Origin: Knoellia remsis | GTDB taxonomy: Bacteria; Actinomycetota; Actinomycetes; Actinomycetales; Dermatophilaceae | Length of the DNA: 64,000 nucleotides | Direction: 5' to 3' | Assembly: GCF_003002895.1 (NCBI RefSeq) | Contig: NZ_PVTI01000012.1 | Span: 1 to 64,000, forward strand | Shown: piece by piece, positions 58,352-64,000 of the stretch | How positions within the stretch are numbered: the first letter of the stretch is position 1 | Layout: every line of letters begins with the position of its first letter | The notes under the pieces: model-generated | The model's database searches: none | What the model was told of the DNA's origin: nothing | The model's input: only the letters and a program-made list of their open reading frames with translations | Program-made: the position numbers and the translations under genes

Positions 58352-59444
58352 GGACACCGACAACGCGCGGCTCTCCGTGCCGCCGCGAGCGCCGTGGACG
58401 GTCGCGGCGACGACTCCCGAGGCGCTGCACCGCGTGGCGGACGAGACCGCGCTCGCGACGTGGCGCCTCGGCCTGCGGCGGTGGTTCTGGGGCGAGGGCG
58501 TGTGCCTCCTCGGACTCGTGCGCTCGGCGCGCGCGTGGGGCGAGCCGGTGCCCGCGGCCGTCGTCGACTGGTACGACGCCCGCCTCGCCGACCCGGCAGC
58601 CGACCCGACCGCCCTCCTCGACCACGTCAACGAGGTCGCGCCGGGGGCGGCGGCGAGCCTGCTCGTCGCGGACGCCGACCGCGCGGCCTACCTCCCCGCC
58701 CTCGACCGGCTCCGGAGCTGGACGCTGCGACCCGAGGTGACCCGCGACCCGAACGGCGCCATCGAGCACTGGCCGGGCGGGGTCTGGGCCGACACGATGG
58801 TCATGGTGGGGGTCTTCCTCATGCGTCTCGGGGAGCTCCGCCGTGACCGGGAGCTGGTCGCCGAGGGCGTCGACCAGGTCCTCGCCCACGCCGCCCTCCT
58901 CCAGGACGCGACGGGTCTCTTCGTGCACGGCACGCACCGCGGTGAGGCGATCCCGTGCCACTGGGGTCGGGCCAACGCCTGGGCCGCCCTCGCGCTCGTC
59001 GAGGCGCTCGAGGTGGACGCCGGCCTCGTCGACGCCGGCGCTCGCGAGGAGGTGACGCAGCGGCTCGAGGCGCAGCTCGTCGCCCTCACGAGGACCCAGC
59101 CCGCGCACGGGATCTGGGACGTGCTCGTCGACGGCCACCCCGAGACGGCCGGCATCGCCGAGTCGTCCGCGGCGGCCGGGGTCGCGGCGGCGATGCTCCG
59201 CGCGGGGCCGCCACTGGGGACGGACCGCTTCACGGAGCCGGGGTGGCGCGCCCTGCGTGGCGTGCTCGGTCAGGTCGACGACGGGGTTCTCACCCGGGTC
59301 AGCGCGGGCACGGTCCTGCAGCTGATCCCCTTCGGCTACAGCGTGATTCGCGACGATCGGGCACAACCGTGGGGCCAGGGCCTGCTGCTCCAGGCCCTGG
59401 CCGCTGCCGGTGACGCGATCCGTCGTGGAGAGCCGGCGCGATGA
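58341..59444 (+). CDS. Unsaturated glycuronyl hydrolase (GH105/GH88-like)
   Basis: The 367-residue protein has the (alpha/alpha)6-barrel signatures of GH105 hydrolases: GAIEHWPGGVWADTMVMVGVF (Asp in WADTM), IPCHWGRANAWAALALVEAL, GIWDVLVDGHPETAGIAESSAAAG and AQPWGQGLLLQAL. These enzymes hydrate the double bond of unsaturated glucuronyl or galacturonyl ends, releasing DKI, the substrate of KduI. No signal peptide, so it works in the cytoplasm on imported oligomers. It overlaps the 920-aa gene (11 bp) and kdgK (ATGA). Confidence 0.85.
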   Translation: MAAEDTDNARLSVPPRAPWTVAATTPEALHRVADETALATWRLGLRRWFWGEGVCLLGLVRSARAWGEPVPAAVVDWYDARLADPAADPTALLDHVNEVAPGAAASLLVADADRAAYLPALDRLRSWTLRPEVTRDPNGAIEHWPGGVWADTMVMVGVFLMRLGELRRDRELVAEGVDQVLAHAALLQDATGLFVHGTHRGEAIPCHWGRANAWAALALVEALEVDAGLVDAGAREEVTQRLEAQLVALTRTQPAHGIWDVLVDGHPETAGIAESSAAAGVAAAMLRAGPPLGTDRFTEPGWRALRGVLGQVDDGVLTRVSAGTVLQLIPFGYSVIRDDRAQPWGQGLLLQALAAAGDAIRRGEPAR

Positions 59445-60379
59445 CCGCGCCTCGCGTCCTGTGCTGCGGCGAACCCCTCGTCGTGCTCTCGACCCACCCG
59501 GGTGACGACCTCGAGACGGCGGCCGAGCTGCACGTCGGCGTGGCCGGGGCCGAGCTCAACGTGGCGCTGCACCTGGCCCGGCTCGGGATGGACGTGCGCT
59601 TCGCGGGTGCGGTGGGGGACGACCCGTTCGGGGACCGCGTCCGGGCCGCCCTCGTGCGCGAGGGGGTCGACGACAGCGGCCTGCACGAGGTGCCGGGCCA
59701 CCCCACCGGCGTCTACTTCAAGCAGCGGGTCGGTGGCGCCGGCAACGGCAGCGCCGTCCACTACTACCGGGCGGGCTCCGCCGCCACGAGCAGCTGGCCG
59801 CTCACCGACGACGACCTCCACGGCGTCGGCCACGTCCACGTGAGCGGCGTGTCCGCGGCGGTGTCGCCGTCGTTCCTCGCCCGGCTCGAGCAGTTGACCG
59901 CTCCCGAGCGCTCGTGGACCGTGTCCTTCGACCTCAACCATCGTCCCGCGCTCTGGCCCGCGGACGACGCGGGGCGGGTGCTCCGAGCCCTCGCCCGACG
60001 GTGCGACATCGTCCTCGTCGGGCTCGACGAGGCGGCCGAGGTGTGGGGGGCCCAGACCCGCGAGGAGGTCCGCGAGCACCTGCCGGAGGTGCCCGAGATC
60101 GTCGTCAAGGACGGTCCCGACCCGGCGTCGGTCTGGGCCGACGGTGCCTGGACCACGAGCGAACCGGTGCCCGTCGTCGTCGTCGAGCTCGTGGGGGCGG
60201 GCGACGCGTTCGCGGCGGCCTACCTCGCATCGAGACTGTCCGGTCACGGTCCCGGGGCGGCCATGCAGTCCGGGCACGTGCTCGCGGCGCACGTCATCGC
60301 GGAGACCGGCGACCAGGGCTCGCCCGATGCCGAGGCCTACACCCAGATCCGCGAGACCCTGCCCGGCCGCACCACCTGA
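59441..60379 (+). CDS. kdgK: 2-dehydro-3-deoxygluconokinase
   Basis: The 312-residue PfkB-family kinase phosphorylates KDG to KDPG for Eda. Signatures: VLCCGEPLVVLS, GVAGAELNVALHLARLGMDV, FAGAVGDDPFGDRVRAALV, FDLNHRPALWP, VLVGLDEAAEVWG and the anion-hole motif VELVGAGDAFAAAYLASRL. With GH105, KduI, KduD and Eda it completes the route from unsaturated uronides to pyruvate and triose phosphate. Last gene of the plus-strand operon. Confidence 0.9.
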   Translation: MTAPRVLCCGEPLVVLSTHPGDDLETAAELHVGVAGAELNVALHLARLGMDVRFAGAVGDDPFGDRVRAALVREGVDDSGLHEVPGHPTGVYFKQRVGGAGNGSAVHYYRAGSAATSSWPLTDDDLHGVGHVHVSGVSAAVSPSFLARLEQLTAPERSWTVSFDLNHRPALWPADDAGRVLRALARRCDIVLVGLDEAAEVWGAQTREEVREHLPEVPEIVVKDGPDPASVWADGAWTTSEPVPVVVVELVGAGDAFAAAYLASRLSGHGPGAAMQSGHVLAAHVIAETGDQGSPDAEAYTQIRETLPGRTT

Positions 60380-60402
60380 GCGCCGTCGACGGCGGGCCCC
60401 AG

Positions 60403-61170
60403 TCAGTCGCTCGGGCGGTGCGCCGAGCGCGACTGCCGACGCACGAGCGGCCGCGGCAGGACCCGCAGCGCACCCACGATCGCCTTGTACTGCATACCCG
60501 GCACCGAGACGACCTTGCCCTTGTCGGCGTCCGCGAGCGCATCACGGACGAGCCGCGGGGCATCGAGCCACATGAACTCCGGCATGCGCGTCATGTCGAG
60601 GTCGGCCCGCTCGTGGAACTCGGTGTGGGTGAAGCCGGGGCACAGCGCGGTCACGCCGACCCCGGTCCCGGTGAGCTCGGACGCCAGCCCCTCGCTGAAG
60701 ACCGTCACCCACGACTTCGACGCGCTGTAGGTGCCCGAGGCGATGAACGACGCCACCGAGGACACGTTGATGATCTGCCCCCGTCCGCGCTCCCGCATCG
60801 CCCGCCCGGCCGTATGCGAGAGGACCAGCACAGCCCGGGTAAGCACGTCGAAGACGGCTTCCTCGGCGGCGACGTCGTTGTCGAGGAAGCGCTGCTTGAG
60901 GGAGTAGCCCGCGTTGTTGACGAGGACGTCGACGGGGTCGTCGGCCGAAGCCACGCGCTCCGCGACCCGAGTCAGCGCCGCGCGGTCGGTGAGGTCGGCG
61001 GTCAGCACCTCGACGTCGATCCCGTGCTCGGACCCGAGCAGGTCGGCGAGCTCGTCGAGGCGGGCGGTGTCGCGCGCGACGAGGACGAGGTCGTGCCCGC
61101 GCGCCGCGAGCTGGACGGCGAACTCCCGGCCGATCCCGGCCGTCGCCCCGGTCACCAGTGCAGTGCTCAT
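60403..61170 (-). CDS. Short-chain dehydrogenase/reductase
   Basis: The 255-residue protein is a classical SDR: TALVTGATAGIGREFAVQLA, VNNAGYSLKQRFLDND, catalytic Ser in NVSSVASFIASGTYSASKSW with the YSASK motif, then VTALCPGFTHTEFHERADLD. The C-terminal VRDALADADKGKVVSVPGMQ resembles oxidoreductases of the YqjQ/DltE-like group acting on lipids or ketones. The substrate is unknown. Its 5' leader contains a 115-bp minisatellite built from GTATGCC units. It is convergent with kdgK. Confidence 0.85.
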   Translation of the reverse strand: MSTALVTGATAGIGREFAVQLAARGHDLVLVARDTARLDELADLLGSEHGIDVEVLTADLTDRAALTRVAERVASADDPVDVLVNNAGYSLKQRFLDNDVAAEEAVFDVLTRAVLVLSHTAGRAMRERGRGQIINVSSVASFIASGTYSASKSWVTVFSEGLASELTGTGVGVTALCPGFTHTEFHERADLDMTRMPEFMWLDAPRLVRDALADADKGKVVSVPGMQYKAIVGALRVLPRPLVRRQSRSAHRPSD

Positions 61171-61190
61171 ATCGCCATCCAACACGACCT

Positions 61191-61305
61191 TCCCGCATAC
61201 CGTCCTTCCCGTATGCCGGCTCGTCCCGTATACCGTCCCGTCCCGTATGCCGTCCCGTCCCGTATGCCGGCCTTCCCGTATGACGTCCTTCCCGTATGCC
61301 GGCCC
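61191..61305. repeat. Minisatellite of seven 16-17 bp units with a GTATGCC core
   Basis: Seven tandem units start at 61191, 61207, 61224, 61241, 61258, 61274 and 61290, each close to TCCCGTATGCCGTCCC. Five of seven keep the exact GTATGCC core. It lies in the 5' leader of the SDR gene (minus strand) within the 370-bp gap 61171-61540. Confidence 0.9.
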
Positions 61306-61352
61306 ACGCGGACCGTGGGACCCGCGCCCACCCACGTGCCCCCCGGTGCACG

Positions 61353-61401
61353 ACTGATTGCGCACAGTTCGCATCACCCGTGCAAACTGTGCGCAATCAG
61401 T
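61353..61401. repeat. Palindromic repeat pair (type A hairpin)
   Basis: Inverted type A unit 61353-61372 and direct unit 61382-61401 (one base changed, GCAAACTG) form a 20-bp stem with one mismatch around a 9-nt loop (61373-61381). Same family as 329-504, 1085-1203 and 38355-38448; here it lies between divergent genes. The remaining 61402-61540 holds only the leader of the next gene. Confidence 0.85.
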
Positions 61402-61540
61402 CAGCCGGTCTGGAGTGGCGGCGGCTCCGTCGGGAGGCGGGCGCACGGTTCCGTCGCGCGAGGGAGGTGCTGCCGGCGCGACGTCGCCAGAGTGGAGACA
61501 CCAGCGCACGACCTTCGCCGACTCACCCAGGGGAGCATCC

Positions 61541-62836
61541 ATGACTGCACGCCGCCAGCGACCTGCCCGCCGAGCCCTCGCCACCGTCGCCGTCCTCGCG
61601 TCGGGACTGACGACGATGACGGTCGCGAGCGTCATACCGACGTCTGCGGCCGCGGCCGACCCGCGTCCGGACGCGAAAGCCTTCCTGCGGCAGGCCACCC
61701 AGCCGGCACCGCTCGCCTCAGCGGGGCGCCCCGAGGCACTGCGGGGCGGCCAGCGCAGTGACCTCGCGGCGGCGGTCCGCGGTGTCGTCGCCGACGGTGC
61801 GGTCGCAATGACGGTGCGTGCCGAACGCGACCGGTTCGCCCTCGGCGCGGCCGACGGGCTCCGGCAGTGGGGCGAGAGGCCGCCGGCCGGCAGGAACAGC
61901 CCGTTCCGCGTCGCGAGCAACACCAAGATGATGGTGGCGACCCTCGCGATGCAGCTCGTCGAGGACGGCACCTGGTCCCTCGACACGACCGTCGAGGACG
62001 TCTGGCCCGGGCTCATCCCCGGCCGGGGCGACGAGGTGACCATCGAAAACCTGCTCCAGCACTCGTCGGGCATCCCCGACGGCGTCTTCCCCGTGGTGAC
62101 CGCCAACACGGACGGGCCGACGATGGCGGATGCGGTCGAGGCTCTCGAAGCCGACTACGAGCCGGAGCAGGTCCTCGAGGCCGCGCTCGCCCAGCCGTGG
62201 ACGTTCGAGCCGGGCACGCAGGCCGTCTACTCCAACACCGGCTACATCGTGCTCGGCATGCTCCTCGAGCGCGCCACCGGTGCCCCGCTCGCACACCTGT
62301 TGCGCGACAACGTCTTCTGGCCCGCGGGGATGACCGGCACGGCATACCTCACCGAGACGGGGCTGCCCAAGCCCGCGCTCGTCGACACGATCACGGCCGA
62401 CGGGCAGACCTACGACCTCGACGGGTTCGACCCCGAACTCTTCGCCGCCGCGGGCGCGGTGGTGTCGACGACGAAGGACCTCAATGCCTTCACCGAGGCG
62501 CTCGCCACCGGCCGGCTCGTGAAGCCGGCGACGTTCGAGCGGATGCGCCGGACCCGGCCGGTGCAGGTCACCGTCGACCCACAGGGCTCGCCGGTGCGCG
62601 TCGACTACGGGCTCGGCGTCTACCGGATGCCCGACCCCTGCGAGCCGGGGCAGTTCCTCTGGGGCCACGACGGCGCGACGTTCGGGACGTTGAGCTACGC
62701 GGTGACCTCGCTCGACGGCACCCGGCAGGTGAGCGCCGGGTGGACGGGGCGTGAGTACAACACCGACGGCAGCGTCTCCTACAACCCGATGGAGGCGATC
62801 GACGCCGCGCTGTCGGCGACCTGCGGGCGAGGCTGA
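61541..62836 (+). CDS. Secreted serine hydrolase, beta-lactamase/DD-peptidase (S12) family
   Basis: The 431-residue protein has a long Sec or Tat signal (RRQRPARRALATVAVLASGL, cleavage near ASVIPTSAAAA at about 38). The active-site triad is visible: Ser-x-x-Lys in RVASNTKMMVATLAMQ, Tyr-x-Asn in AVYSNTGYIVLGMLLERA and His-x-Gly in LWGHDGATFG. Members are DD-carboxypeptidases, esterases or D-aminopeptidases; true class C beta-lactamases are less likely. GGGGAGCATCC gives the ribosome binding site. Confidence 0.88.
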   Translation: MTARRQRPARRALATVAVLASGLTTMTVASVIPTSAAAADPRPDAKAFLRQATQPAPLASAGRPEALRGGQRSDLAAAVRGVVADGAVAMTVRAERDRFALGAADGLRQWGERPPAGRNSPFRVASNTKMMVATLAMQLVEDGTWSLDTTVEDVWPGLIPGRGDEVTIENLLQHSSGIPDGVFPVVTANTDGPTMADAVEALEADYEPEQVLEAALAQPWTFEPGTQAVYSNTGYIVLGMLLERATGAPLAHLLRDNVFWPAGMTGTAYLTETGLPKPALVDTITADGQTYDLDGFDPELFAAAGAVVSTTKDLNAFTEALATGRLVKPATFERMRRTRPVQVTVDPQGSPVRVDYGLGVYRMPDPCEPGQFLWGHDGATFGTLSYAVTSLDGTRQVSAGWTGREYNTDGSVSYNPMEAIDAALSATCGRG

Positions 62837-62931
62837 GGCTGACGCGACCCATCGCCGGGCGAGCACCGGCCCAGCGTGATCTGGCCGACGGACCCGTGAA
62901 GTTACCCGGGGTCGTCACCTAGGCTGGGCCG

Positions 62932-63717
62932 GTGCGGATCGCCACGTGGAACGTCAACTCCATCCGGTCACGGATCGACCGGGTCGAGGCGTGGCTGCAG
63001 CGCAGCGACGTCGACGTCCTCGCCATCCAGGAGACGAAGTCGCGCGAGGACCAGTTCCCGCACGACCGCTTCGAGGCGATGGGGTATGCCGTGGCGCACC
63101 ACGGCCTGAACCAGTGGAACGGCGTCGCGATCGCCTCCCGCGTCGGGCTCGAGGACGTCAGCCGCGGCTTCCCCGACCTGCCGCAGTGGGGTGAGCCGCC
63201 GGCCGCGGAGGCGAGGGTCATCGGCGCGACCGCGGGCGGCATACGGCTCTGGTCGGTCTACGTCCCCAACGGGCGGCACCTCGACGACCCGCACATGCAG
63301 TACAAGCTCGCGTGGCTCGAGCAGCTGCGCGCCCAGACCGCCGCGTGGGCCGCCGAGGGCGGGCCGTTCGCGCTCATGGGCGACTGGAACATCGCGCCGC
63401 GCGACGAGGACGTGTGGTCGATGGAGTACTACCTCGACAAGTCGCACGTGAGCCCGCCCGAGCGCGCCGCCTTCCAGGCCGTGCTCGATGCGGGCGTCGA
63501 GGACGTCGTCCGCCCGCACACGTCGGAGCCGGGCACGTACACCTACTGGGACTACCAGCGGCTGGCGTTCCAGAAGCGCCGCGGCATGCGGATCGACTTC
63601 ATCCTCGCGTCGCCGCCGCTCGCCGCCCGCGTCGTCGGCGCGGCCATCGACCGCGAGGAACGCAAGGGCAAGGGCGCGAGCGACCACGCTCCCGTCGTCA
63701 TCGAAGTGGAGGACTGA
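62932..63717 (+). CDS. xthA: Exodeoxyribonuclease III
   Basis: A 261-residue exonuclease/AP-endonuclease: RIATWNVNSIRSRIDRVEAW, VLAIQETKSREDQFP with the catalytic Glu, SVYVPNGRHLDD, ALMGDWNIAPRDEDVW with the Asp-x-Asn, YTYWDYQRLAFQKRRGMRIDF and GASDHAPVVIEV with the catalytic His. It repairs abasic sites and 3' blocks in DNA. GTG start with the usual N-terminus. The stop overlaps the next ATG (TGATG). Confidence 0.95.
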   Translation: MRIATWNVNSIRSRIDRVEAWLQRSDVDVLAIQETKSREDQFPHDRFEAMGYAVAHHGLNQWNGVAIASRVGLEDVSRGFPDLPQWGEPPAAEARVIGATAGGIRLWSVYVPNGRHLDDPHMQYKLAWLEQLRAQTAAWAAEGGPFALMGDWNIAPRDEDVWSMEYYLDKSHVSPPERAAFQAVLDAGVEDVVRPHTSEPGTYTYWDYQRLAFQKRRGMRIDFILASPPLAARVVGAAIDREERKGKGASDHAPVVIEVED

Positions 63718-64000
63718 TGAGCACGACGAGCAGCACCGGATGGAGCCGCGTCCTGTCGATCCCGGCAGCGGGCGGCGCGACGATCTCGGCGACGGAGTAT
63801 GCCGCGCCGGGCACCCCTGCGGACGACACGCCGACCGTCGTCCTCGCGCACGGATGGACGTTGAGCCGCAAGAGTTGGGAGCCGGTCATCCGTGCGCTCC
63901 AGGCCGAGCGCAACGTGCGCGTCGTCGCGTACGACCAGCGCGGGCACGGCCGTTCGACGTGGGGATCGGTCAAGGCCCAGCCGATCCGCGAGCTCGGCAA
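63717..64000 (+). CDS. Alpha/beta hydrolase, 3' end outside the window
   Basis: Only the first 94 codons are present. After a short leader (STTSSTGWSRVLSIPAAGGA) come the alpha/beta-hydrolase landmarks VVLAHGWTLSRKSWEPVIRA (oxyanion loop HGWT) and VVAYDQRGHGRSTWGS (the Asp-Gln-Arg-Gly-His-Gly-x-Ser strand before the nucleophile elbow). The nucleophile and acid are beyond the edge. Substrate unknown. It is translationally coupled to xthA. Confidence 0.85.
   Translation, partial: MSTTSSTGWSRVLSIPAAGGATISATEYAAPGTPADDTPTVVLAHGWTLSRKSWEPVIRALQAERNVRVVAYDQRGHGRSTWGSVKAQPIRELG

Noticed and set aside
61541-62836. Class C beta-lactamase resistance gene
   Set aside because: The Ser-x-x-Lys, Tyr-x-Asn and His-x-Gly motifs define the broad S12 family; details do not favour a true beta-lactamase over a peptidase or esterase.
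1-64000. tRNA, rRNA or replication origin
   Set aside because: No clover-leaf-like short conserved sequence, rRNA segment or DnaA-box cluster was seen on either strand.

Overview
The window is high-GC DNA (about 70% G+C by eye) with closely packed genes, frequent GTG starts and 4-bp ATGA/GTGA stop-start overlaps. Two F420-type LLM oxidoreductases, a DUF3151 gene beside class II fba, an ECF-type biotin transporter, an Asp23/AmaP operon, an ECF42 module and HelD-like proteins point to an actinobacterium. Order Micrococcales, possibly Intrasporangiaceae, is my inference; no rRNA or tRNA gene is present to settle it.

Layout. 1-1.2 kb: truncated 5' end of an IS110-type element beside a tandem palindromic-repeat array, then an orotate phosphoribosyltransferase paralogue. 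1.2-8.5 kb: LLM oxidoreductase with a sterol-carrier-like protein, an Arr (rifampin ADP-ribosyltransferase) fusion, a secreted 5'-nucleotidase, a spermidine-synthase-like protein and a MarR/OhrR regulator. 8.5-25 kb: purine genes purL, purC, purD and purA on the minus strand, interrupted by a soxR/MFS pair, bioYMN, a second LLM enzyme, a LuxR-type regulator and a HelD-like helicase. 25-31.5 kb: second LuxR-type regulator, DUF3151, fba, PhoD phosphatase, then an autoregulated ECF42 sigma/YCII module. 31.5-38 kb: second HelD-like protein, a perfect CRP-type site, and a seven-gene Asp23/Gls24/AmaP envelope-stress operon carrying its own ECF sigma factor. 38-49 kb: RNA methyltransferase, DedA, MFS/ArsR pair, two-component system with ABC-2 exporter, secreted phosphodiesterase, FHA/LemA, canonical pyrE and a cupin. 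49.2-60.4 kb: a compact divergent locus for unsaturated oligouronides (eda-iclR-kduD-kduI on the minus strand; binding protein, two permeases, an unrecognised 920-aa enzyme, a GH105-type hydrolase and kdgK on the plus strand). 60.4-64 kb: SDR, a GTATGCC minisatellite, serine hydrolase, exonuclease III and a truncated alpha/beta hydrolase.

Two sequence-level signals run across the window. One is a heavily over-represented, strand-symmetric, frame-independent heptamer GGCATAC/GTATGCC. The other is a family of 20-22 bp intergenic repeats (core GCGAAC..GCAATCAGT), often paired head-to-head to make perfect hairpins; the IS110 fragment lies directly beside its largest array. With the unknown 920-aa enzyme of the uronate locus, these are the best candidates for undescribed biology.
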